NCBI GenBank assembly: GCA_963817375.1 | Contig: CAWFOB010000001.1 | Location: forward strand, 558,001-622,000 | Direction of reading: 5' to 3' | DNA: 64,000 nucleotides | Source of the DNA: JACVRM01 sp963817375 | GTDB taxonomy: Bacteria; Actinomycetota; Thermoleophilia; Gaiellales; Gaiellaceae | In this document: positions 25,959-33,910 of the stretch, piece by piece | How the letters are laid out: each line of letters begins with the position of its first letter | How positions within the stretch are numbered: position 1 is the stretch's first letter | Translations under genes and position numbers: made by a program | The notes under the pieces: model-generated | What the model saw: the letters and a program-made list of their open reading frames with translations, nothing else | What the model was told of the DNA's origin: nothing | The model's database searches: none

Positions 25959-27050
25959 TCACGCCCGCGGCTCGTGCGCAGCACGATGGCGAAGAACGGC
26001 GCGCCGAAGAACGCGGTCACGACGCCGATCGGCAGCTCGGCCGGCGACAGCACCGTCCGCGCGACGATGTCGGCGAGGACCAGGAAGCCGCCGCCGACGA
26101 GCAGCGACAGCGGCAGCACGATGCGGTAGCTCGCCGCCGGCGACGAGCCGCATCGAAGTGCGGGACGATGATGCCGACGAAGCCGATCAGCCCGCTGACC
26201 GCGACCGCCGCGGCCGTCCCGAGCGTCGCGGCCGCGACGAGCAGCAGCCGCGTGCGGCCGACGTTGACCCCGAGCGCCGCGGCCTCCTCGTCGCCGAGCG
26301 CGAGCACGTCGAGCACGCGGCGGTGCAGGAGCAGGATACGACGACGCTGATCGCCGCGTACGGCAGCGAGCAGCAGCACGTCGTGCCAGCCGGCCGTGTC
26401 GAGGCTGCCGAGGATCCACGAGTAGACGGCCTGGAGCGTGTCGGCGTGCTGCTGCTGGACGAACGTCTGAATCGCCGTGAGGAACGCACGCGACCGTGAC
26501 GCCCGCGAGGACGAGCGCGGCGGCACGCCCCGTGCCGCCCGCCGCGCGGCCGACGACGTAGGCGAGCGCGACCGCCGACCGCGCCGCCGACGAACGCCGC
26601 GACCGGGAGCAGGTCGTTGCTCCAGGCGCCGCCCGAGCCGTAGACGATCGCGAACGTCGCGCCGAGGCCGGCGCCGGCCGCGACGCCGAGCAGGTACGGG
26701 TCGGCGAGCGGGTTGCGGAATGACGCCCTGGTAGGTCGCGCCGGCGATCGAGAGCATCCCGCCGACGAGCAGCCCGAGACGACGCGCGGCGCGCGGATCT
26801 GCCAGAGGATCGCCGAGTCGGTCTCGGAGAGCCGCGAGTGCGACGCCGAGGAACGGAACGTGCGAGCGCGAGCTCGCTCGACCATCGGCGAGTAGCCGAG
26901 GTCGGCCGGCCCGACGAAGAGGCCGCACACGACCGCGACGGCGGCGAAGAGGACGCCGCCCACGTACCAGGGCCAGGTCCGGCGGCGCGCCGGCCGCGGC
27001 CCCGCACGTACGCGCGGGACCGCGACCGACAGCTCCGCCGCCTCCCCCAA
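25959..27050 (-). CDS. btuC: Cobalamin ABC transporter permease BtuC-like (multiple frameshifts as sequenced)
   Basis: FecCD/BtuC-family permease. TTG start 27048-27050, two bases after the btuF stop; the first TM segment is WPWYVGGVLFAAVAVVCGLF. Scattered over three frames are SETDSAILWQIRAPRVV, GMLSIAGATYQGV, RNPLADPYLLGVAAGAGLGA (family hallmark), LLAAVAAISVV-like segments, VNVGRTRLLLVAAATLGTAA, LIGFVGIIVPHF and FGAPFFAIVLR at the C-terminus. At least six indels interrupt it. The exact stop is unclear; TGA at 25959-25961 is one candidate. Confidence 0.75.
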
Positions 27051-27051
27051 C

Positions 27052-27900
27052 CTATTTCGCCTTCAGCGACCTGAGCGCGCTCGCCACGGCGCGGACGTAG
27101 TCGACGACGCGCGGCCCCCAGCGCGACGCGATCGAGTCGTCGACGCGGACGATCGTGCCCGTCTTGACAGCGGCGATCGCCGCTCCAGCCCGGGCGGCCC
27201 GAGACGGTCGCCCGGCTCTGGCCGCAGCAGCGCGAGTCGGCGAGCACGATCACGTCCGGGTTCGCGGCGACGACGTACTCCGGCGGACAGCTGCGGGTAG
27301 TCGGTGCCGGCGCGCGTCGTCGGCGATGTTCTTCAGCCCGAAGAGCGCGTAGACGCGGCCGATGAACGTGTCGGACTTGGCGCTGTAGAGGTCCGGGCTC
27401 AGCTCGTGGAACACCTTGAGGTTCTCGTGCGGCGCGGAGGCGACCGCCGCCTTGATCCGCTGCTTCATGCGCGCGACGAGGGCCTTCGCCTGCTGCTGGT
27501 GGCCCGTGCGCGGCGCCAAGCTCGCGGATCTGCGCGTACGCGCCCGAGATCGTGTTCGCGGCCGGCTGGATCAGCACCGGGATGTGGAGCGTCGTCAGCG
27601 AGCTGCGACAGGCCCTTGACGTCGCCCTGAGATGACAACCAGGTCGGGCCGGTACTTCGCGATCGCCTCGACGTTCGGCGTGTAGCCCGAGAGCTTGGTG
27701 CGCGGCGCCGGCTTGGGGTAGTCGGACTGGTCGTCGACGGCGATGACCTGCTTGCCGGCGCCGATCGCGAACAGCGACTCGGTCGCCGTCGGCGACAGCG
27801 AGATGATCCGGTGCGGGACCGCCTTCTGGGGCGCCGCAGCGGCAGCTGGGAGCGCTACTGCGGCTGCCGCCGCGAGCGCGATGAGAGCTCGTTTGAGCAC
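27052..27900 (-). CDS. btuF: Cobalamin substrate-binding protein BtuF-like (frameshifted as sequenced)
   Basis: Periplasmic-binding-type protein of the class III (FecB/BtuF) fold. GTG start 27898-27900 with strong GGAGGA upstream; signal peptide MLKRALIALAAAAAVALPAAAAA. Then HRIISLSPTATESLFAIGAG, VIAVDDQSDYP, YTPNVEAIAKYRPDLVVIS, and after frame changes GHQQQAKALVARMKQRI, VFHELSPDLYSAKSDTFIGR, EYVVAANPDVIVLADSRCCG and a C-terminal KTGTIVRVDDSIASRWGPR. First gene after the cobalamin riboswitch, so B12 uptake is well supported. Confidence 0.82.
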
Positions 27901-27936
27901 CGTTCCTCCTTCCACGAGGGGCTCGGTTCCGGGAGG

Positions 27937-28100
27937 CGGGCGGCCAGGTCTTCTGACTCGGGGCTCCCCTCCTCGCCGCCTTCCCAGCCCGTGGGCCAGT
28001 GGCATCTCGGCGCGGAGGCTTCTCCCCTTACAGCGGCGGGACCGTCCCGGATTCGCACCGGCGTTCCCTCAACCGCTCGCCTGTTCTGACTAGGGGCCGG
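27937..28100 (-). promoter_or_regulatory. Cobalamin (AdoCbl) riboswitch
   Basis: Minus-strand leader of btuF. Landmarks in order: GGTGCGAATCCGGGACGG and CCCGCCGCTGTAA (core of the aptamer, near 28030-28062), GATGCCACTGG (near 27998-28008) and the B12 box AGTCAGAAGACCTGGCC (27943-27959). These match the conserved cobalamin-riboswitch order and spacing. The box lies about 40 bases before the btuF ribosome site, compatible with translational control. Binding of adenosylcobalamin should shut off uptake and the nucleotide-loop genes downstream. Confidence 0.93.
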
Positions 28101-28134
28101 ACACTACCAGCGGCCGGATCGACAGACTGTGACC

Positions 28135-28491
28135 ATGGAGGCGCACGTCTTCCGCAACCGGTCGCCGCTCGTGACGGTGTGGCTCCCGATCCTGCTCTGG
28201 GCCGGGCTGATCTTCGCGCTGTCGTCGATCCCGTCGCTGCACAGCGGGCTCGGCACGTGGGATCTGATCCTGCGCAAGTGCGCGCACGTGACCGAGTACG
28301 CGATCCTGACCTTCCTGCTGCGACGGGCGGTGGCGGCGCCATGGGCGGCAGGGGCGGCGTTCCTCTACGCCTGCTCGGACGAGTATCACCAGTCGTTCGT
28401 GGTCGGCCGCGAGGGCCGGCCGCGGGACGTGGCGATCGACTCGATCGGGATCGTCATCGGCCTGCTCGCCGCGCGCCGGGTGCTCCGGTGA
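28135..28491 (+). CDS. VanZ-like family membrane protein
   Basis: 118-119 aa with about three to four hydrophobic segments. Family hallmarks: WLPILLWAGLIFALSSIPSL, KCAHVTEYAILTFLLRRA and ACSDEYHQSFVVGREGRPRD, the last being the acidic DExHQ-FV-GR-D motif of VanZ/phosphotransbutyrylase-like proteins. Start ATG 28135 or GTG 28129. Molecular role unknown; VanZ itself gives low teicoplanin resistance. The stop overlaps the next gene by GTGA. Confidence 0.85.
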   Translation: MEAHVFRNRSPLVTVWLPILLWAGLIFALSSIPSLHSGLGTWDLILRKCAHVTEYAILTFLLRRAVAAPWAAGAAFLYACSDEYHQSFVVGREGRPRDVAIDSIGIVIGLLAARRVLR

Positions 28492-28991
28492 GCGCGCTCG
28501 CGATCGACCTGGATGCCCTCGGGGACACCCGCGGCCTGTGGTCGGCCTGGCTTGCGGACGCGTCGCGGCGCTACGCGTCGATCGCGGGCCTGGATGCGTC
28601 GGCGCTGCCCGCAGATCGCGGCGAGGCGGCGGCCCGGCTCGACGAGTGGGCCGGGCACGGCGTCGGCGATTGGCGCGCCTCGCTTGCGCGTTTCGCCGAG
28701 GACCACGCGCCCGTGCACGTGCGCCGCGACGCCGCCGTGGCCGCCGCGCTGCGCGCGCTCGCGGGCCGCGGCGTCCGGCTCGGCGTCTTCACCGACGCCC
28801 CCGAGCCGCTGGCGCGCGTCGTGCTCGCGCAGCTCGGCGCCGACCGCCGCGTCGACGCGGTCGAGGCCGGCACGGGCGCGCTGGAGCGGCTGCTCGCCAC
28901 GCTCGGCGACCCGAACGTGGCGCGGACGCGCGACGATTTGATCCGGGCGGCGGACTACGATCCTGTGCATGGAGCCCAGGGAACTCGGTGA
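28488..28991 (+). CDS. HAD-like phosphatase/hydrolase
   Basis: 167 aa; GTG start 28488-28490 overlaps the VanZ stop. N-terminal LAIDLDALGDTRGLWSAWLA fits HAD motif I (DxD) followed by a helical cap, and GVRLGVFTDAPEPLARVVLA is motif II (hhhT/S-D). Motif III Lys and the terminal DD are hard to place (a DPNVARTRDDL segment near the end may serve), so catalytic competence is uncertain. The final 23 bases overlap the start of the next small gene. Confidence 0.65.
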   Translation: MSALAIDLDALGDTRGLWSAWLADASRRYASIAGLDASALPADRGEAAARLDEWAGHGVGDWRASLARFAEDHAPVHVRRDAAVAAALRALAGRGVRLGVFTDAPEPLARVVLAQLGADRRVDAVEAGTGALERLLATLGDPNVARTRDDLIRAADYDPVHGAQGTR

Positions 28992-29190
28992 CCGCCAGTT
29001 CGACGCCCTGCTCGGACGCCTGGACGCGCTGACCGCCGAGCTGCGCGCGCTCAACCGCCGGCTCGACAGCGGCGAGCAGATCGCGCCGCTCGTGCACGAG
29101 CTGCATTCGCTGAACGAGTCGCTGCAGACACTCGCCTACGCGGCGCTCGGGCAGCAGGCACCGCGCGTGCACCGCCGCCGGTCGGCCTAG
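28969..29190 (+). CDS. Small hypothetical protein, helical
   Basis: 73 aa: MEPRELGDRQFDALLGRLDA then heptad-like ELRALNRRLDSGEQIAPLVHELHSLNESLQTLA; probably a short coiled coil. ATG 28969 overlaps the end of the HAD gene. No family recognised. It is convergent with the DNA ligase gene, whose likely stop lies five bases beyond its own TAG. Confidence 0.55.
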   Translation: MEPRELGDRQFDALLGRLDALTAELRALNRRLDSGEQIAPLVHELHSLNESLQTLAYAALGQQAPRVHRRRSA

Positions 29191-29194
29191 GGCG

Positions 29195-30702
29195 CTAATC
29201 CGCGCGGGCAACAGCGCCTGCAGCGCCTCGATCGTGTCCGCCTCGGCCGCGTCCTTGTCGGGCCGGTAGCCCTTCACGCGCGCGAAGCGGAGCGCGACGC
29301 CGCCCGGGTAGCGGGTCGATGCCTGGACGCCGTCGAGCGCGATCTCGACGACGAGCTCCGGCCGGACGAAGACGGTGATCCCGCGCCGCTCGACCTCGCG
29401 CTCAAGCAGTGCAGCCGTCTGCCACTCGAGCAGCTCGTCGGTCATGCCCTTGAACGTCTTGCCGACCATGACGAACCCGCCGTCGGGCCCGCGCGCGCCG
29501 AGATGGAGGTTGGAGAGCCGGCCCTGCCGCCGCCCGTGGCCCCACTCGGCGCCGAGCACGACCAGGTCGTACGTACGGACGGGCTTGACCTTGCGCCATG
29601 CCTTGCCGCGCCTCCCGGCCACGTACGGTGACCCGGCGTCCTTCACGACGACGCCCTCGTGGCCGGCGGCGAGCGCCTCCTCGAGGACGCGCTCGCCCTC
29701 CGCCGGGTCGCTCGTGAGCAGGCGTGGGATGCGCATGTCGCCTGCGACGGCATCGAGCCTGGCCGCGCGCTCGGCCAGCGGCGCGTCGAGGAGATCGTCG
29801 CCGTCCAGGTGCAGCACGTCGAAGAGGAACGTCCTCATCCCCTCGGGCGGGGCGTCGCCGTCGAGGCGCGCCACCGTGTCCTGAAACGCGGCCGGTCCGG
29901 CGTCGCCCATCCAGATCGCCTCGCCGTCGACCACAGCCTGCTGCAGCGGCAGCCGCCGCACCGCCTCCGCGATCCCCGGCAGCACGGCGGTGATGTCGTT
30001 GAGGTTGCGCGTGTAGATCTGCACGTCGTCGCCCCGGCGGTGGATCTGGATGCGGATCCCGTCGAGCTTCCACTCGACCGAGGAGAGCTCGAAGCTCTCG
30101 ACCGCCTCGCGGACGCTCTCCGCCGGGGAGGCGAGCATCGGCAGCACCGGGCGGAACAGCTCGAAGCCGACGGCGCGCAGGCCCGCCTCGCCCTCGCCGA
30201 GTGCAACCGCCGCCGTGCGCGAGAGATCGCCGGAGAGCATGAACGCGCGCCGCGTGACGTCGGCCGGCACGCCCGCCGCCTTCGCAACCGCGTCCACCAT
30301 CACCCCGGCGAGCGCGCCCTGGCGCAGCTCGCCGGTGAACAGGCGGCGCAGGAACGAAGCCTCCTCGGCGGTCGCCCGGCCGAGCAGGTCGGACAGGACG
30401 GCACGGCGGGCGTCCGCCGAGCCCTTGCCGGTGAGCTGCTGCACCGCCGCCACCGCCGCGTCGACGTCGGCAACGGTGAGCGACAGCTCGGCTGCCGGCT
30501 CCGCCTCCACACCGTAGGCCGTGGCGTACCCGACCCCGACGCGTCCCTGGCGCGGCGCGCCCGTGAGGAACCCGACCGCGATCGGCACCTCGTCGGGGTC
30601 GAGCCGGCGGAGGAGCTCGGCGAGGGCTGCCGTCTTGGCGGAGCGGGCAGACGTGGCCGCGACGGCGGCCGACGCGTCGACGACGTCCGCGAACGGCGTC
30701 AT
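29195..30702 (-). CDS. ATP-dependent DNA ligase (LigB-type; 3' end uncertain)
   Basis: About 502 aa. N-terminal ligase DNA-binding domain (TAALAELLRRLDPDEVPIAV to about residue 190), then the adenylation domain with motif I VEWKLDGIRIQIHRRG (Lys nucleophile), motif III TFLFDVLHLDGDDLL, motif IV HEGVVVKDAGSPY, motif V AWRKVKPVRTYDLVV, and an OB domain ending RFARVKGYRPDKDAAEADTI. In the given frame it would read about 400 bases further, antisense across two genes; a stop at 29195-29197 in a neighbouring frame, after an alternating CGCGCG run, is more likely (LLPAD*). Non-replicative ligase used in repair, as in mycobacterial LigB. Confidence 0.85.
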
Positions 30703-30711
30703 CCGCCTACG

Positions 30712-31374
30712 TCAGCGCTTCAGCAGGACGCCGCGGAGGTCGTCTTCCTTGCCCGCCTCGAGGATGGCGAGCACCTGGTCGCCGGCCTGGAGCTCCGTCG
30801 CGTCGTCGGCGATCCACGCGCGGCCGTCGCGCATGACGGAGATCAGCCGCGAGCCCTCGGGCAGGGTCAGCTTGTCGATCCGCTTCCCCACCGACGGCGA
30901 GTCCTTGACGATCTGCACCTCGACGATCTCGAGGCTCTCGCGCTTGAGCTCGAGCAGGTGGATCAGCTCGTGCTCCGGCACCTCGTGCTCGATCATCGCG
31001 AGCACGTTCGCGGTCGCCGACACGGTCGGCGCGATCCCGAGCAGGTCGAAGTGCTCCTGGTTGCGCGGGTCGTTCACGCGGGCAATCACCTTCTGGACGC
31101 CGAAGTGCTCGCGGGCCATCTGGCAGATGACGATGTTGTCCTCGTCGTCGCCCGTGACGGCCACGAGCAAGTCCGGAGGCCGCCGGATGCCGGCACGCTC
31201 GAGCACGAACATCTCCGTGGCATCGCCGACCTGGACCCGGTGCTCGAACTCGGCCTCGAGGCGCTCGAAGCGGTCGCGCCGCTGCTCGATGAGCGTGACC
31301 TCGTGGCCCCAGGAGATGAGGGTCCGCGTGACGTTCGCGCCCACCTTCCCCCCGCCGGCTACCAGGACGTACAT
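30712..31374 (-). CDS. trkA: TrkA-like potassium regulator (RCK_N + RCK_C)
   Basis: 220 aa. Residues 1-120 are a Rossmann RCK_N domain starting MYVLVAGGGKVGANVTRTL (GxGxxG NAD site) with acidic Glu30; residues ~140-220 are a TrkA-C/RCK_C domain (VEVQIVKDSPSVGKRIDKL). Such subunits gate K+ channels or transporters in response to nucleotides. Its ATG abuts the stop of the upstream RCK_N gene without a gap. No TrkH/KtrB pore gene is in the block, so the partner may be the APC-USP transporters upstream. The arrangement recalls mycobacterial CeoB/CeoC beside Rv2690c. Confidence 0.9.
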   Translation of the reverse strand: MYVLVAGGGKVGANVTRTLISWGHEVTLIEQRRDRFERLEAEFEHRVQVGDATEMFVLERAGIRRPPDLLVAVTGDDEDNIVICQMAREHFGVQKVIARVNDPRNQEHFDLLGIAPTVSATANVLAMIEHEVPEHELIHLLELKRESLEIVEVQIVKDSPSVGKRIDKLTLPEGSRLISVMRDGRAWIADDATELQAGDQVLAILEAGKEDDLRGVLLKR

Positions 31375-31803
31375 CTAGGCGGGCGCGCGCTCCGGGCGGG
31401 TCTCACACGAGCGCGCCGCCTCGATCAGCACCGAGATCGCGCTCGAGGTCGGGCAGATGATGCGCAGCCCGAGCGTGGAGTACAGCTCGGCCCGCGCGGG
31501 GTCGAGGATGCGGACGACGACGCAGCCGATGTCGAAGCGCTTCTCGAGCACCTGGCCGACGACGATGTTGGTGTTGTCCCCGTTCGTCGCGACGACGGCC
31601 GCGTCGGCCTGCTCGGCGCCGGCCTCGCGCAGCAACTCCATGTCCATGCCGTGGCCGACGAGGAACCCGCCCTTCCAGTCCTCGCCGAGCCGCGTCAGGG
31701 CGTCCTCGTTCTCGTCGATCGCCACGACGTCCCACCCGTGGCGGACCAGCGCCTTCGCGACCGAGGAGCCGACGCGGCCGCAGCCGATCACGACGGCCTT
31801 CAT
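31375..31803 (-). CDS. RCK_N (TrkA-N) domain protein lacking RCK_C
   Basis: 142 aa, start ATG 31801-31803 (MKAVVIGCGRVGSSVAKALV, a clean GxGxxGxxxA nucleotide site, then VVAIDENEDALTRL with the ribose-binding Asp). It ends shortly after the Rossmann domain (ISVLIEAARSCETRPERAPA) and lacks the ~80-residue TrkA-C domain of its neighbour. ATG overlaps the stop of the APC transporter by four bases. Probably forms a hetero-ring with the 220-aa protein. Confidence 0.88.
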   Translation of the reverse strand: MKAVVIGCGRVGSSVAKALVRHGWDVVAIDENEDALTRLGEDWKGGFLVGHGMDMELLREAGAEQADAAVVATNGDNTNIVVGQVLEKRFDIGCVVVRILDPARAELYSTLGLRIICPTSSAISVLIEAARSCETRPERAPA

Positions 31804-33743
31804 GGTGTGAGCGTAGCGGACTCCTCGGGCTCTGCCTCGTCCTCCAGGATCCCCTGCGGGTAGGCGATCACCATCACCTCGCAGGATGCCTTCCGCAACA
31901 CGTAGTCGACGGTCGGGCTGAAGAAGCGCGATTGCCGCCGCCAGCGCGGCGCGGAGCCCAGGATGATCAGGTCCGCCCCCCATTCCTCGGCCTGGTGGAC
32001 GATCGCCTCGCCGAGCGAGCGGGTGCGGACGGAGACAGTCTCGATCTCGACGCCGTGCTCCTCGGCGAGCTCGCGCGCGTCGCCCAGGGAGGCAAAGGCG
32101 GCCTCCGACACGTCCGGCAGGTCGGCGTCGAGCGGCGTGTCCATCGGCACCTGCTCGCCGTAGAAGACGCGCAGGGCCGATCCCCGCTCCTCGGCCAGCC
32201 GGATCGCCGTGGCGAGCACCTCGTCGCCGATCGGCCCCAGCTTGAGCGGCACGAAGATGCGCTCGTACGCGCCCTCCTCGAACGGGTCGAGGTCGCCGAC
32301 CGCGGGCACGACGCGGCCGAGCACCGGCTCGCGGCGGGACATCCGCACGAGGACGAAGACGACCACGCCGGCGAGCAGCCACAGCGGCCCGACGATCCGC
32401 GGCGTCGGGTGCGTGATCAGCGACACGATCCAGATCGCGAAGGTCAGCGGGGCGCCGATCAGCGCCGCGAGCGGCACGGGCGTGCCGCGCCAGCGCACCT
32501 CGGGCCGGGCGCGGAACGGGCGCTCGAGGTTCGGCTCCGTGAAGCGCAGCCTGATCACGGCGACCTGGGCGGCGGTGAACGCGAGCAGCACGCCGAAGGA
32601 GAACAGGCTCGCCAGCGAGCGCACCGGCTCGGTGGTGAACGCGGTTGCGATCAGGAAGCCGCAGCTGATGACCGACGTGCTGATCAGCGTCGACGGCGAG
32701 ATCAGCGTCCGGCGGTTCAGGCGCGCGAACGAGTGCGGGAGCATGTCGTGCTTCGCGAGCGAGTAGGCAAGCCGGCCGGCGCCCGACATCGAGGTGCTGA
32801 CGGCGGCGATGAGCACGAACGTCCCGCTCAGGCCGACGAACACACGCAGGACGTCGACAAGCGTCGCTGGCAGCGGGCCGTTCAACGCGTCGGTGATGCC
32901 GACGAGCGGCGCGCGGATCCACTCGGTGCCCAGGTCGGTCGCCCAGCCGTTCGGGCCGGCCGGGTCGCGGTGCGGCGGGTACGCGGAGAGGCCGATGACC
33001 GCCATCGCGAAGGCGACGAAGACGGCCGCGCCGATGCCGATGAACAGGCTGCGCGGCAGCGTGCGGCCCGGCTGGCGTGCGTCCGACGCGAGGTTGGCCA
33101 CCGTCTCGAGGCCCGTGTAGGCGAGCATGGCGAGCGGCAGGGAGAACGCGAGCGCGTACCACGACGGCGCCTCGCCCCAGATCACGCCGCTGCCGAAGCC
33201 CTGCGTCGAGACCAGCCAGATGCCGCCGAGCACGATCAGCAGCACGTGCGAGACGACGGCCACGGCGGCGATCACGATGGCGAGCCCGTACAGGCCCGGG
33301 CGCCGGATCAGGCGGATGCCGGCGACGCCGAGGATGATCGCGATCCCGATGACGATGTCCCACGGCTTGTCGCGGATGCCGTCCCAGCCGAGCGCTGTGC
33401 CCAGATAGTGCGGCGCGAACAGCGCGGCGAGCGCGATCACGATCACGTAGTCGAGGAAAAGCACCCAGCCGGTCAGGAAGCCGGCCTGGTCGTTGTAGGC
33501 CCGGCGCACGAACATGGCCGCGCCGCCCGTCTCGGGGATCGCGGCCGTGCCCTCGGCGTACGACGCCGCTACGAGCAGAAAGAGCAGGCCGACGGCGAGC
33601 AGCACCCACGACGTCAGCCCGAGCGCCTCGAGCGCGACGACGCCGAGCGCGAAGTAGATCGAGGACGCGATCTCGCCGTAGGCGACCGCGGCGAGGGACG
33701 GGACGTCGAGGACGCGCTCCAGCCCTGTGACCTTGCGAGCCAT
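31800..33743 (-). CDS. APC-superfamily transporter with C-terminal universal stress domain (1)
   Basis: 647 aa. Residues ~1-465 form an APC permease of about 12 TM segments (LERVLDVPSLAAVAYGEI, SSIYFALGVVALEALGL, LPLAMLAYTGLETVANLA); ~480-630 is a USP-like domain (YERIFVPLKLGPIGDEVLATAIR ... LIILGSAPRWRRQSRF ... VDYVLRKASCEVMVIAYPQG). Similar to Rv2690c-type proteins adjoining CeoBC and distantly to the K+ importer KimA in fold and layout. Substrate not proven; position beside RCK proteins favours K+ over amino acids. Stop and start overlap both neighbours. Confidence 0.85.
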   Translation of the reverse strand: MARKVTGLERVLDVPSLAAVAYGEIASSIYFALGVVALEALGLTSWVLLAVGLLFLLVAASYAEGTAAIPETGGAAMFVRRAYNDQAGFLTGWVLFLDYVIVIALAALFAPHYLGTALGWDGIRDKPWDIVIGIAIILGVAGIRLIRRPGLYGLAIVIAAVAVVSHVLLIVLGGIWLVSTQGFGSGVIWGEAPSWYALAFSLPLAMLAYTGLETVANLASDARQPGRTLPRSLFIGIGAAVFVAFAMAVIGLSAYPPHRDPAGPNGWATDLGTEWIRAPLVGITDALNGPLPATLVDVLRVFVGLSGTFVLIAAVSTSMSGAGRLAYSLAKHDMLPHSFARLNRRTLISPSTLISTSVISCGFLIATAFTTEPVRSLASLFSFGVLLAFTAAQVAVIRLRFTEPNLERPFRARPEVRWRGTPVPLAALIGAPLTFAIWIVSLITHPTPRIVGPLWLLAGVVVFVLVRMSRREPVLGRVVPAVGDLDPFEEGAYERIFVPLKLGPIGDEVLATAIRLAEERGSALRVFYGEQVPMDTPLDADLPDVSEAAFASLGDARELAEEHGVEIETVSVRTRSLGEAIVHQAEEWGADLIILGSAPRWRRQSRFFSPTVDYVLRKASCEVMVIAYPQGILEDEAEPEESATLTP

Positions 33744-33910
33744 TACCGGGACAAAAGGTAGAGCCGCAGGGCACCGGCGAGGAGCAGCCCGGCGCCGAAG
33801 ACGTACCCGACCGCGAGCCCGGAGCCCCCGGCCACGGCCGTGACGACGAGCAGCAGAGCACCGAGGACGACGAGGACGACCGACATCGCCATGGTCGCGT
33901 GCTTCCTCAT
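33743..33910 (-). CDS. 55-aa membrane protein between transporter genes
   Basis: MRKHATMAMSVVLVVLGALL then two hydrophobic stretches (residues ~8-26 and 32-52) joined by GGSGLAVGY, ending LYLLSR. ATG 33908-33910 overlaps the preceding APC-USP stop; its TAA overlaps the next ATG (TAATG). Tight coupling on both sides makes it a real gene, perhaps an accessory subunit of the transporters. Confidence 0.75.
   Translation of the reverse strand: MRKHATMAMSVVLVVLGALLLVVTAVAGGSGLAVGYVFGAGLLLAGALRLYLLSR

Noticed and set aside
28789..29194. Extension of the DNA ligase frame to 28789
   Set aside because: Runs antisense through the small protein and HAD genes with no ligase similarity; a stop in the adjacent frame at 29195 fits the family's C-terminus.
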